The notes beneath the pieces were generated by a model. The model was not told the DNA's origin, did no database searches, and was given only the letters and a program-made list of their open reading frames with translations. A stretch of 64,000 nucleotides of DNA, taken from Paenibacillus daejeonensis DSM 15491. GTDB lineage: Bacteria > Bacillota > Bacilli > Paenibacillales > Paenibacillaceae. The position numbers and the translations under genes are program-made. Within the stretch, counting starts at the first letter, position 1, and every line of letters begins with the position of its first letter. The stretch covers positions 246,034 to 310,033 of the forward strand of contig NZ_KB899667.1 in assembly GCF_000378385.1 (NCBI RefSeq), written 5' to 3'. This document shows positions 45,265-54,318 of the stretch, in pieces.

Positions 45265-46215
45265 ATGAAAGCCGCTGTGATTCGCAAGTATGGCAAGCCG
45301 GACGTGCTGCAGGTGGAGGAGGTCCAGGAGCCAGTGCTGGGTTCTCGTGATGTCAAGATCGCGGTGAGTGCCTCTTCGGTGAATCCGGTAGACTTCAAGA
45401 CACGCTCGGGCAAGATATTTTTTATCTCGGGCCTACGTTTTCCGAAGATTCTCGGCGGCGATGTCGCCGGACGTGTGTTAGCCTGCGGGGATGCGGTCCA
45501 GCATCTGTCGCCGGGAGACGAGGTCTACGGGTTCTCATCCGCTCCAACCCGGGGCGGTGCCTACGCCGAGGTCATGTGCTGTAAGGCGGATCGGCTAGCG
45601 CACAAACCCGTGGAGCTGAGCATGAGCGAAGCGGCAGCCATCCCGTTGGCCGGATCGACCGCCTATCAGGCGCTCTACAAGCAAGGGGAGCTGCAACCGG
45701 GCATGCGCGTGCTGATTACCGGCGCCACCGGCGGGGTGGGGCATTTCGCAGTGCAGTTGGCCCGGGCTGCCGATTGCCAAGTGACGGGCGTCTGTCATTC
45801 GCGGAACCGTTCACTGGCCGAGGAACTGGGCTGCGATGAGGTCATTGCCTACGATGAAGAGGATTTCCGCAAGCGGCACGGCACCTACGATCTGATCCTC
45901 GACGCCGCGGCCAAGTTCGGCTACGGTTCGTGCCGACCTGCGCTCACAGAGAAGGGAATCTACGTGTCCACAATTCCGGCGCCGGGCATCATGCTGCGGC
46001 ATTTGTGGTCGCGCTATGCCTCTGGTCGGCGCGGCCGCTTCGTATCGGCGCATGCCAACACGGCGGACCTGGAGCGAATGAGCCGACTGGTTGAGACGGG
46101 ACAGCTGCGGCCGCACATCGAGCATCGTTTCCCGCTGACGGGGATCGCCGATGCCCACCGCCTCAGCGAAACGGAGCGCGTGCGGGGCAAGATTGTCATT
46201 GAAATCGGTGAATAA
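45265..46215 (+). CDS. NAD(P)-dependent MDR-family oxidoreductase (quinone-reductase type)
   Basis: 316 aa. Starts MKAAVIRKYGKPDVLQVEEV, has the substrate loop ASSVNPVDFKTRSG, and an NADPH-binding fold with VLITGATGGVGHFAVQLARA. The zinc-binding Cys and Glu cluster of true alcohol dehydrogenases is absent, so it is a zinc-free quinone or enone reductase. Start supported by GGAAGGAG. Confidence 0.9.
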   Translation: MKAAVIRKYGKPDVLQVEEVQEPVLGSRDVKIAVSASSVNPVDFKTRSGKIFFISGLRFPKILGGDVAGRVLACGDAVQHLSPGDEVYGFSSAPTRGGAYAEVMCCKADRLAHKPVELSMSEAAAIPLAGSTAYQALYKQGELQPGMRVLITGATGGVGHFAVQLARAADCQVTGVCHSRNRSLAEELGCDEVIAYDEEDFRKRHGTYDLILDAAAKFGYGSCRPALTEKGIYVSTIPAPGIMLRHLWSRYASGRRGRFVSAHANTADLERMSRLVETGQLRPHIEHRFPLTGIADAHRLSETERVRGKIVIEIGE

Positions 46216-46700
46216 CATGGGAATAAAGGCGAATGTTTTGCCAACTGCCATTGGGCATTTCATTCAACCTACCATCGAGCGGCTGAAGATAAAACCGTTA
46301 TTAGTCTACGTGTGCGCCCAGCCAGGGGTGAAATGTTACTTGGTTTGAGCTAAAGTCGGTGTGTGCACCCAACCAGGGGTAAAATGTTATTTGGATTGAG
46401 CCAAAGTCGGTGTGTGCACCCAATTAGGGGTAAAATGTTACTTGGTTTGAGCCAAGGTCGGGGTGTGCGCGTCCAACCAGAATATGGTCTGCCCTCAAAA
46501 GGGCCGGAGAGGCACGGAATCGAATCTGGTCAACGCTGTCCCCCGATTTCAACCGCTAGAGCGGTTAACAAATCAAGAAATCTGGCGACAACAGCGATCG
46601 TAAGATCGATCCGTGACCGTAGGATTCTATTTTTCAGTAGCCTTACATGTTACTTGAATCGCCCAACATAGAGAAGCAAAGAAGGAAAGGAAGAGCATCT
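46216..46700. repeat. Intergenic region with tandem array B and a hairpin repeat
   Basis: From 46310 a 51-bp unit (GTGTGCACCCAACCAGGGG followed by taaaatgttacttggtttga) repeats three times, with a partial fourth copy to about 46476. Spacing of AGGGGT: 46324, 46375, 46426. It is followed by a copy of the hairpin repeat also seen at 10640-10785 (CCCCGATTTCAACCGCT...GAAATCTGGCGACAACAG). Confidence 0.85.
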
Positions 46701-48032
46701 ATGTCAACAACCACGAACGACAGACAATTGAAGCTGGGCGTATTTGTCCAGGGCGCAGGCCATCATATCGCCGGGTGGCGCATGCCGGAGGCCAAGGCGG
46801 GCAGCGAGAATCTGGAGCTGATCGTCGAGATCGCGCGTATTGCTGAAGCGGCCAAGTTCGATATGCTCTTTTTGGCGGACGGCCTGACGACTGCACGGGA
46901 CGCAACCCCGTCCGTCATTGCGCGGTTCGAACCGATCACATTGCTATCCGCCTTGGCCATGGCTACCCGCCAGATCGGGTTGGCCGTGACGGCCTCCACG
47001 ACATACTACGAGCCATTCAACCTGGCACGACTCCTGGCTTCGGTTGACTTAATCAGCGGCGGCCGGGTCGCTTGGAACGTTGTGACAACCTCATCGACGA
47101 GCGCCGCCGCAAACTTCTCGGCAAGCGAGCATTTGGAGCATGGCCTGCGATACGAGCGGGCAGCCGAATTTGTTGATGTCGTGCAGGGGCTGTGGGACAG
47201 CTGGGAACCGGACCCGTATATCATGAATAAGGAAACGGGCGAGTATGTGGATGCATCCAAGCTGCATGAGCTGGACCACGAGGGGCGCTTCTTCACTGTT
47301 AAGGGGCCGCTCAATATTACCCAGAGCCCACAGGGCCGGCCAGTCATGATTCAGGCGGGTTCCTCTGGCATTGGTATGCAACTGGCTGCCCAGTACGGCG
47401 AGGTGGTCTTCACGGCGCAGCAGACAATGGAGGATGCACAGGCTTTCTACCACGAGTTGAAAAGCTTCCTGCCCCGCTACAACCGGACCGCGGACCAATG
47501 TCATATCATGCCCGGCCTGCTGCCAGTCGTAGGCGCGACGGAGAAGGAGGCGCAGGAGAAGTACGAGCACCTGCAAAGCCTGATTGACGACGGCGGTGCC
47601 TACAGCCTGCTGTCTGAACGGTTTCAATTGGACATGAGCCAATATGAGCTGGACGAGCCAGTGCCTGATGTGCCACAGACACCGGGCCACAAGAGCCGTC
47701 CGCAGCTGCTTCTCAAACTGGCGCGGGACAAAGGCTACACGCTCAGAGAGCTGTATCGCGAAGTGGCGGGGGCTCGCGGACACCGGATCGTCGTCGGCAC
47801 GCCGGTTCAATTGGCTGATCACATCCAACAGTGGTTCGAAGGACAGGCAGCGGATGGTTTTAATATCATGCCCCCTTATATGCCTGGCGGCCTGCAGGAT
47901 TTTGCCGATGGCGTCATTCCGGAGCTGCAGAATCGGGGGCTGTTTCGACGGGAATATGACGGGTCCACGTTACGCAGTCACTTGGGGCTGACCATGCCTG
48001 CGCACCGCCATCAACCCACAGAAAACGCGTAA
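46701..48032 (+). CDS. NtaA/SnaA/DszA-type flavin-dependent monooxygenase (luciferase fold)
   Basis: 443 aa from the ATG at 46701, after AAAGGAAGAG; an upstream in-frame ATG has no ribosome site. It has the luciferase-like TIM barrel with AKFDMLFLADGL, GGRVAWNVVTTSSTSAAANF, RPVMIQAGSSGIGMQLAAQYGEVVFTA and FNIMPPYMPGGLQDF. Relatives oxidise nitrilotriacetate, EDTA, pristinamycin IIB or dibenzothiophene sulfone with reduced FMN from a separate reductase. The nearby nitroreductase-family gene could supply flavin, which is a guess. It lies at the head of the catabolic region. Confidence 0.9.
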   Translation: MSTTTNDRQLKLGVFVQGAGHHIAGWRMPEAKAGSENLELIVEIARIAEAAKFDMLFLADGLTTARDATPSVIARFEPITLLSALAMATRQIGLAVTASTTYYEPFNLARLLASVDLISGGRVAWNVVTTSSTSAAANFSASEHLEHGLRYERAAEFVDVVQGLWDSWEPDPYIMNKETGEYVDASKLHELDHEGRFFTVKGPLNITQSPQGRPVMIQAGSSGIGMQLAAQYGEVVFTAQQTMEDAQAFYHELKSFLPRYNRTADQCHIMPGLLPVVGATEKEAQEKYEHLQSLIDDGGAYSLLSERFQLDMSQYELDEPVPDVPQTPGHKSRPQLLLKLARDKGYTLRELYREVAGARGHRIVVGTPVQLADHIQQWFEGQAADGFNIMPPYMPGGLQDFADGVIPELQNRGLFRREYDGSTLRSHLGLTMPAHRHQPTENA

Positions 48033-48038
48033 TAAATC

Positions 48039-48083
48039 AAGGGCTTCACTACGGTTTGTAAACGTGGGGACAGCCCTTTTTTT
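48039..48083 (+). terminator. Terminator after the monooxygenase gene
   Basis: AAGGGCT (48039-48045) with AGCCCTT (48072-48078), then a T7 tract; the wide loop makes it moderate in strength. Confidence 0.6.
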
Positions 48084-48156
48084 GCTGGATGCGGCGAGTG
48101 TAAAGTTTATTCTGTTTTGACATGAAGTATCAAAATTCGACATTTTTCATTTTTCG

Positions 48157-48185
48157 TTGACACATTTCGAGTTCTATAATAGAAT
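48157..48185 (+). promoter_or_regulatory. Promoter of the tricarboxylate transporter genes
   Basis: TTGACA (48157-48162), 17 bases, TAGAAT (48180-48185), inside a TATAATAGAAT run. The leader to the start at 48383 is about 190 bases and has no obvious riboswitch. Confidence 0.55.
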
Positions 48186-48382
48186 CTTAATACCGACTTA
48201 TTTACTCGGCATTAACAAAGCGTGTAAGGATTCACGTTGTCCGTTAGGACAAGCTATCCTCACTAAGCTAACCGGGGTGCATGAACAGATTTGTTGCAAG
48301 CAAAATTACAGACAGGAGAGAGAGCAGCATGTCGATGGACAGGGGAGCCAAACAAACACAGACAACAAAGATGGAGGCAGCT

Positions 48383-49450
48383 ATGAGACAGAAAAAGCGG
48401 ACAACTTGGTCAACAATCGTAGTGTTTACAATGATTCTTGCTTTGCTGACAGCTTGCGGAGGCAACGGTGGTAATGCCACGAACAACCAACCTAACAACA
48501 CAAATGAGGGTGCGAACAACGGAAACGCGACATCCGAGACCCCTGCTGCAACAGAGACGCCTTTTCCTGAGAAAGGGATTGAATTGATCGTTCCTTTTAA
48601 CGCAGGCGGCGTATCAGATATCCTGGCCCGTTCTTTTGCTGAGGCGGCTAGTGAGATAATTGACCAAACCATTACCATTAAAAACGTTGGCGGCGGCTCC
48701 GGTACGACTGGTAACTACGAGCTCGTGCGTGCTAAGGCTGACGGATACACTTGGCTGTGGGCGGCAACAGGTCATATCTCCTCGACCTTGCATATCACCC
48801 CGGCTCAATATACTCGCGATGACTTTACAATCGTGAACAAAGCTGGCGAGATGGCTGTAGTTGTTGTCGTTCCGAAAAACTCGCCGTATGAGTCACTCAA
48901 TCAACTGGTCGACGAAGCCAAAGCAAACCCTGGCAATATCACAGTTGGCAACCCGGGTGAAGGTACGGTCGTAGCCTTGCTCGCGAATATTTTGGAAGAC
49001 AGCCAAGGCATCGAACTGCAGCACGTTCCTTACCAAGGTAGCGGCCCGCTGTTGCCGTCCATCCTGGGCGGACATATCGATGCGGCGTTCATGAATGTGC
49101 CAGAAGTACGCAGTCAGATTGAGGCTGGTGAATTGCGCGCCTTGGCTGTATTGAGCGAAAACCGCGTGGATGCTCTGCCAGACGTACCGACAAGCGGTGA
49201 GCTTGGCGTAGAAGGCGTAGCTGGCGGCGCGAGCCACTTCATCGTTATTCCGAACGATGTTCCAGAAGAAGTTGTGCAAAAAATCGATAGCTTGACCAAA
49301 GAAGTGTACGAGACGGAGCGTTTCAAACAATTGATGGATCAAGTGGGCTACCAGATTGCCTACAAAGACAGTGCTGATTCGAAAGCAGAAGTAGATGCCT
49401 GGTTCGAGCTGACACAAGGCGTTTATGAGCGTTTGGGGCTGCTGCAATAA
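48383..49450 (+). CDS. tctC: Tripartite tricarboxylate transporter binding lipoprotein (TctC family)
   Basis: 355 aa from the ATG at 48383, after ATGGAGG. A lipoprotein signal (RQKKRTTWSTIVVFT...LLTAC), an Asn-rich spacer, then the TctC fold: IELIVPFNAGGVSDILAR, the ligand loop GGGSGTTGNYELVRAKADGY, and AGELRALAVLSENR. TctC proteins bind carboxylates such as citrate, dicarboxylates or aromatic acids at the cell surface. Earlier starts in frame (48329) have weaker sense. It is followed without gap by TctB. Confidence 0.92.
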   Translation: MRQKKRTTWSTIVVFTMILALLTACGGNGGNATNNQPNNTNEGANNGNATSETPAATETPFPEKGIELIVPFNAGGVSDILARSFAEAASEIIDQTITIKNVGGGSGTTGNYELVRAKADGYTWLWAATGHISSTLHITPAQYTRDDFTIVNKAGEMAVVVVVPKNSPYESLNQLVDEAKANPGNITVGNPGEGTVVALLANILEDSQGIELQHVPYQGSGPLLPSILGGHIDAAFMNVPEVRSQIEAGELRALAVLSENRVDALPDVPTSGELGVEGVAGGASHFIVIPNDVPEEVVQKIDSLTKEVYETERFKQLMDQVGYQIAYKDSADSKAEVDAWFELTQGVYERLGLLQ

Positions 49451-49920
49451 TGAGTATCGTAGCCTTCCGCGCGCGGATTATAACCGCATCGTTGGCGCTT
49501 GTCTTGTCCATTATGACGCTGTGGCAGACTTGGGATCTGCCTATGGGCACAATGCGGGCTGTGAAAACCGGCTTCTTTCCGAAAGTATTCGGCGTATTGC
49601 TGCTCGTGCTCAGCATTGGCATGCTATATCAATTGTATCTAGCGAGACATGACAGACGCCAGGCGGCAGAGGGGGCAGACTCGGAAGAGTCTGTCAACCT
49701 CCGCGGCCTTGTTGGCTTTTCGGCCCTTTTCGTGATTTTCGTAGTGCTGTGCTATACAGCTGGTTTTCTTATCGCGGCGGTGGTTTCCGTCCTTGGTGGC
49801 GGCTTCCTGCTAGGTTTAAGGAAGTGGAAATTGTTCTTGCTCGCAGGAGGCACGGCACTCATGTCTTGGCTGTTGTTTGATCAATGGCTGGGCATTTCCT
49901 TGCCTTCGGGCATGTGGTAA
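49450..49920 (+). CDS. tctB: TctB small membrane subunit
   Basis: 156 aa; overlaps the TctC stop by one base (TAATG). Four hydrophobic segments (AFRARIITASLALVLSIM, GFFPKVFGVLLLVLSIGMLY, GLVGFSALFVIFVVLCYTAGF, WKLFLLAGGTALMSWLLF), with the GFFP motif. Small, poorly conserved subunit that works with TctA and TctC. Confidence 0.9.
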   Translation: MSIVAFRARIITASLALVLSIMTLWQTWDLPMGTMRAVKTGFFPKVFGVLLLVLSIGMLYQLYLARHDRRQAAEGADSEESVNLRGLVGFSALFVIFVVLCYTAGFLIAAVVSVLGGGFLLGLRKWKLFLLAGGTALMSWLLFDQWLGISLPSGMW

Positions 49921-49957
49921 GCCGACCCTGGACACATCTTGGAGGGAATAACGACAA

Positions 49958-51451
49958 ATGGAAGATATATTACTGGGCGTCGCCAGCGCGTTTTCATGGG
50001 TTAACCTGCTGTTTTGTTTGCTGGGGGTCGCGCTAGGCACGATTGTCGGGGTATTGCCCGGTCTTGGACCGGTTGGAGCGATTTCCATGCTTCTCCCGAT
50101 TACGTTTGCCATGGAGCCGACAGCGGCACTGATTCTGATTGCAGGCATTTATTTTGGCGGATTGTACGGGGGTTCAACGACGTCCATTCTGGTCAATGTG
50201 CCGGGCTCGGCCTACTCGGTTGTTGCCACGTTTGACGGGTATAAGATGACTCAAAAAGGCCGGGCAGGCGCGGCGCTAGCGATCTCTGCGATTGCCTCGT
50301 TCTTTGCAGGTACGATCGGCATCATCTTGCTGACCTTCTTGGCTCCGCCGATCGCCAGTGTGGCGCTGCGATTTGGGCCGCCGGAGTATTTTGCCATTAT
50401 CCTGTTGGGTCTGTTGGTCCTGTCCCGTCTGACGGATTCATCGCTGATTCGTAGCTATATGCTGATTGCAGGCGGTATCGTCCTGTCGATTATCGGCATT
50501 GACCAGATGAGCGGTACGCTGCGTCTGACGTTTGGCCAATCCTGGCTGATTGACGGTCTGGACTTCACACCGATTCTGATGGGCTTGTACGGGTTGTCTG
50601 AGGTCATCATCGCGATGGAGAAAAAACATCAGAAGCCGATCAAGGCCGATTTATCCCTGCGCAAGCTGATGCCGAGCAAGGATGAACTGAAGCGTAGTAC
50701 GGCTCCGATGACACGGGGCAGCTTCCTGGGCTTCCTCATTGGCCTTATCCCGGGACCTGCGATGATTCTCAGTACGTATGCTTCGTATGCGATGGAGAAA
50801 CGGATCTCCAAGCATCCGGAAGAGTTCGGTAAAGGCGCTATCGAAGGCGTCGCCGGACCGGAAGCTGCCAATAACGGCGCGAGTGCGGGTGCGTTGGTAC
50901 CGTTGTTGTCGCTGGGTGTGCCGTTCTCGGCGTTGCCTGCGATTTTGCTGAGTGCGTTTATTATCCAGGGCATCACACCGGGTCCGCTCATGATGACGGA
51001 GAACCCGACGGTGTTCTGGGCGCTCATTACCAGTATGTATATCGGTAATATCATGCTGCTCATTCTCAACCTGCCGCTGGTCGGTATGTTTGCCAGTATT
51101 GCCCGGATCCCGCCCCGCGTCCTGATGCCGATCGTTATGATCTTCTGCTTCGTGGGTGCCTACTCGGTCCGCAGTAATATGTTTGACGTCATCGTCATGA
51201 TCGTATTCGGGGTTGTCGGTTACCTGTTCCGCAAGGCCAAGCTGGATCCGTCCCCGCTCGTACTGGGGATCATCCTCGGCCCAATGCTGGAGACGTCGCT
51301 GACCCAATCGATGCTGATCTTCAAAGGCGATCTGACCATGTTCTTCACCCGTCCAATCTCCGGCACTATGCTGGCGCTTGGCGTGATCGTCACCATCTGG
51401 CCGCCAATCTACAGATATGTGAAACGCAAGAGAGCTGTCAAGAACGCGTAG
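49958..51451 (+). CDS. tctA: TctA large permease
   Basis: 497 aa, ATG after TTGGAGGG. Eleven or twelve helices with the TctA signature GTIVGVLPGLGPVGAISMLLP and the second conserved loop GVAGPEAANNGASAGALVPLLSLG. It drives substrate import with the sodium or proton gradient. The TctC, TctB, TctA order is standard. Confidence 0.95.
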   Translation: MEDILLGVASAFSWVNLLFCLLGVALGTIVGVLPGLGPVGAISMLLPITFAMEPTAALILIAGIYFGGLYGGSTTSILVNVPGSAYSVVATFDGYKMTQKGRAGAALAISAIASFFAGTIGIILLTFLAPPIASVALRFGPPEYFAIILLGLLVLSRLTDSSLIRSYMLIAGGIVLSIIGIDQMSGTLRLTFGQSWLIDGLDFTPILMGLYGLSEVIIAMEKKHQKPIKADLSLRKLMPSKDELKRSTAPMTRGSFLGFLIGLIPGPAMILSTYASYAMEKRISKHPEEFGKGAIEGVAGPEAANNGASAGALVPLLSLGVPFSALPAILLSAFIIQGITPGPLMMTENPTVFWALITSMYIGNIMLLILNLPLVGMFASIARIPPRVLMPIVMIFCFVGAYSVRSNMFDVIVMIVFGVVGYLFRKAKLDPSPLVLGIILGPMLETSLTQSMLIFKGDLTMFFTRPISGTMLALGVIVTIWPPIYRYVKRKRAVKNA

Positions 51452-52238
51452 TTATGGATTTGGCTAGCTGAGACCATCGCTCTCCGAGCACTGGGAGGGG
51501 CACGGGGACGCGGTGGTTTTGCCAGTTGCCGATGCGGTTAGTTGCTGGAGTGTAGCGATATGAGGTACAGAGTGTGAGGGCAGAGCTTCCCGACTTTGTC
51601 TCGTCATTGCAGTGAGTTCGAGTCGGGGGGTGGGAGAGGGTGCGAGTCCAAGTGCGAGTGTGTTCCCTCTACCGTCAGCAATGGACCGAGTTCGGGAGCG
51701 TTCCCTCTACCGTCAGCAATGGACCGAGTCCGGCAGCATTCCCTCTAACGGCCACCAATGCAGCTATTTCCATATAAAAACCGGGTTTGCTCGTCTAACG
51801 GCCACAGGTGCACTTATTAGCTGCAAAAGCGGCTCCAAACGGCAGAAAACACGTAAATAACGGCACTGAGCAAATAGCGGCTGTGGTGGCCGTTAGCGCA
51901 CAATGAGGTGAATTGCATGCTGTGTCGGATGTGGGGGAAATAAAGTGCACAATGTTACTTGAATTGCGACGTTGTGTCGGATGCCGCTGGATAAGGTGCA
52001 CAATGTTACTTGAATTGCGTCGTAGTGCGGGACTTAGCTAGATTAGGTGCACAATGTTACTTGGATTGCGTCGTAGTACAGGGTTAGCTAGATTAGGTGC
52101 ACAATGTTACTTGAATTGCGTCCCAATGCGGGACTTAGCTAGATTAGGTGCAGAATGTTACTTAAATGGTGCCGCAACTACAATAAATGGTTTGGCTTAC
52201 GAAGTGAGTTTCCTTCGGAAACGTTGAGGAGGGATAAT
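51452..52238. repeat. Intergenic region with a 38-bp repeat, CTAACGGCCAC hairpins and tandem array C
   Basis: TTCCCTCTACCGTCAGCAAT begins at 51663 and 51701, with a third start at 51739 that merges into CTAACGGCCAC. The block 51744-51896 is a third copy of the CTAACGGCCAC inverted repeat. From about 51900 to 52170, array C has GTGCACAATGTTACTTG at 51945, 51996, 52047 and 52097, and GTGCAGAATGTTACTT at 52148 (spacing 51, 51, 50, 51). The last copy runs up to the flavoprotein gene's leader. Confidence 0.85.
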
Positions 52239-53924
52239 TTGGAGCTGAGGCGAGAACAGTATGATGTAATCATTGTTGGCAGCGGGGGTGCGGGACTGCG
52301 CGCCGCGCTGGCCGCCAGCGAGGAAGGCGCGCGAGTCGCCATCTTGACCAAGAGTGAGCCCCAGCGGTCGGGTGGCACTCTCTCGGCGCATTATTCGTTC
52401 TGCGCGATCCTGCCCGAAGCGACGCCTGGCGACAACGCGGAAGTCTTCGCAGACGACATTGTCCGTTCCGGCGAAGGCATCTCAGACCGGGAGCTGGTCC
52501 GGATTCTCGCTGAGCAAGCTGGCGAGGCGGTTCAATACGTAGCGGACTTGGGCGTATCCTTTGACAAGCAAGAGGAGGATGCCTCCAAGCTGCATCTCGG
52601 TTGGCTGGCCGGACATAGCTATGCTCGTGCAGCTCATGTTGGCAACCGTGTCGGCAGCGAGATGGTGCGGGTACTGCTTAAGGCGATTCGCAAGCGGGAA
52701 ATCCCAATTCATGCGTTCACGCATGTGACCGATCTGCTGGTGGAGGACGGTGAGGTGCGGGGGGCCTTGGCCTATCATGCACCTACTGGTGAGCTGCGCG
52801 TCTATACGGCTCCTTCTGTCATTCTAGCTACTGGCGGCGGCAGTCAGGTGTACGCGCTGAACACCAATCCGTTCGAAGCAACAGGAGACGGCTATGGCCT
52901 GGCATTGCGTGCAGGAATTGAGCTGGTAGATATGGAGTTCGTTCAGCACTATCCTACTGTCCTGGTCGAGCCGGGCGGGGCGCGGGGACTGATGTTCAAC
53001 TCGGGCATCTTGATTCCCAAAGGCGCAAGATTGCTGAATCGGCAAGGTGAAGACTTCTGGGACCGCTACGGTGTCGGCGAGCTCAAGCAGGCGACGCGTG
53101 ACGTCATGTCCCGTGTCATGGCCCGCGAGCTGGCAGCCGGAGGCGGGACAGATAGCGGCGGCTTGTACATCAGCACACGCGGCATGGATCCGGACGAGTT
53201 CCCGCAGATGCAGCAACGGCTCCTGCAGGATCTGGGGATCGAGACGGATGCCGAGCTGCGGGTGGTGGCGCCGGGGGCGCATTATTTTATGGGCGGTATT
53301 CGAATCGATACCCGGACGCGAACAGGCGTGACGGGCGTATTCGCCGCGGGCGAGTGTGTCGGAGGCATTCATGGCGCCAACCGGCTGGCGGGCAATGCGC
53401 TGTCGGAGAACCAGGTATTCGGTGCGATTGCGGGCCGCGAGGCAGCCAGACATGCCCTGCATCAGGGGGGACAGGCAGCCTCCAATGAAACCGTGAAGCA
53501 AGCTCTCTCGCCTGTAGTTGGACTACTGGAGCGGGCAGGCCAGGCGGGCGACGGGTTGACCCCATTGCAAGGCTGGGCACGGGTTCAGGAGCTTATGCAG
53601 CGCCATGTCGGCGTAGTTCGTGAGCAGGCGGGGCTGGCACAGGCGCAAGTGGAGCTAGAGGAACTGCGGACCGAGCTTGATCATGTGCGGGCACGCGACG
53701 GCTCAAAGGTGTATAATCGAGATATTGCCAAAGCGCTAGAGCTGCGCAACATGGTGGACACCGGATGGGCGGTAGCAGTCGCTGCGAGCGCCCGGACCGA
53801 GAGCCGGGGAGCTCATGTACGTTTGGACGCACAGGAGTTGGACCGTGCATGGCAGCTAAGCTTGGCGGTGCGCCGAAGCACTGAAGGGCCGCTTGTCGAC
53901 AAGCTGGCGCGACAGGAGGGGTGA
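52239..53924 (+). CDS. FAD-dependent oxidoreductase, FrdA/SdhA-type flavoprotein
   Basis: 561 aa from TTG at 52239, 5 bases after GAGGAGGG; the upstream ATG at 52155 is inside array C and is rejected. An FAD fold with IIVGSGGAGLRAALAASEEG, ATGGGSQVYALNTNPFEATG, AGECVGGIHGANRLAGNALSENQVFG, and a C-terminal helical domain. It resembles the flavoprotein of fumarate reductase/succinate dehydrogenase but is slightly short and lacks sdhC/D anchors. It pairs with the following small 2Fe-2S protein and probably oxidises or reduces a dicarboxylate-like intermediate. Confidence 0.85.
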   Translation: MELRREQYDVIIVGSGGAGLRAALAASEEGARVAILTKSEPQRSGGTLSAHYSFCAILPEATPGDNAEVFADDIVRSGEGISDRELVRILAEQAGEAVQYVADLGVSFDKQEEDASKLHLGWLAGHSYARAAHVGNRVGSEMVRVLLKAIRKREIPIHAFTHVTDLLVEDGEVRGALAYHAPTGELRVYTAPSVILATGGGSQVYALNTNPFEATGDGYGLALRAGIELVDMEFVQHYPTVLVEPGGARGLMFNSGILIPKGARLLNRQGEDFWDRYGVGELKQATRDVMSRVMARELAAGGGTDSGGLYISTRGMDPDEFPQMQQRLLQDLGIETDAELRVVAPGAHYFMGGIRIDTRTRTGVTGVFAAGECVGGIHGANRLAGNALSENQVFGAIAGREAARHALHQGGQAASNETVKQALSPVVGLLERAGQAGDGLTPLQGWARVQELMQRHVGVVREQAGLAQAQVELEELRTELDHVRARDGSKVYNRDIAKALELRNMVDTGWAVAVAASARTESRGAHVRLDAQELDRAWQLSLAVRRSTEGPLVDKLARQEG

Positions 53925-53926
53925 TC

Positions 53927-54244
53927 ATGATGACGGAACAAACGATGGTAACCTGCGAGGTGGCCCGCAAGGCCGCCCCGGACAGTGAACTAACCTATTC
54001 AACTTATACCATTCCCTATCGCCCCGGCATGACGGTGCTGGACATGATGCGCTATATTGCGGACGAGCTCGACGGGAGCTTCGTTTATCATGACCACTCC
54101 TGCAAGCGGGGCTTTTGCGGTAGCTGTATGGTCAAAGTGGATGGCAAAAGCAAGCTGTCCTGCCGCACGCTGCTGGACCCGAGCGGGATCCGGCTGGAGC
54201 CGGCGCTGAAGACGGCAAGAGACTATTGGCCAGCAGAGGCCTGA
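53927..54244 (+). CDS. Small 2Fe-2S ferredoxin-type protein (N-terminal half of SdhB/FrdB)
   Basis: 105 aa, ATG after AGGAGGGG, overlapping the leader of its partner gene. The fold matches only the plant-type ferredoxin domain of SdhB: the cluster ligands are in CKRGFCGSC and SKLSC. The 4Fe-4S/3Fe-4S C-terminal domain (about 130 aa in SdhB) is missing, without a sign of a frameshift. It would pass electrons from the flavoprotein to a single cluster and on to an unknown acceptor. Confidence 0.85.
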   Translation: MMTEQTMVTCEVARKAAPDSELTYSTYTIPYRPGMTVLDMMRYIADELDGSFVYHDHSCKRGFCGSCMVKVDGKSKLSCRTLLDPSGIRLEPALKTARDYWPAEA

Positions 54245-54249
54245 GCCTT

Positions 54250-54290
54250 ATAAAGGTAGCTCAAAAAGTCCGCTTTTGATCACGAAGGGA
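54250..54290. repeat. Fragment of the 167-bp MITE-like repeat
   Basis: CTCAAAAAGTCC and TTTTGATCACGAAGG match the left end of the element at 10429-10595. No right end is found here. Confidence 0.5.
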
Positions 54291-54318
54291 TTCATTTAAA
54301 TTAACAGGAGGCGATATC

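Noticed and set aside
46647..46700. Upstream start for the flavin monooxygenase
   Set aside because: No ribosome site; the ATG at 46701 has one and matches the family start.
51900..52170. Array C as a CRISPR locus
   Set aside because: The intervening bases are conserved between copies, and no cas genes are near.
52155..52238. ATG at 52155 as the flavoprotein start
   Set aside because: It lies in the last unit of array C; the TTG at 52239 has an ideal ribosome site and gives a normal FAD-domain start.
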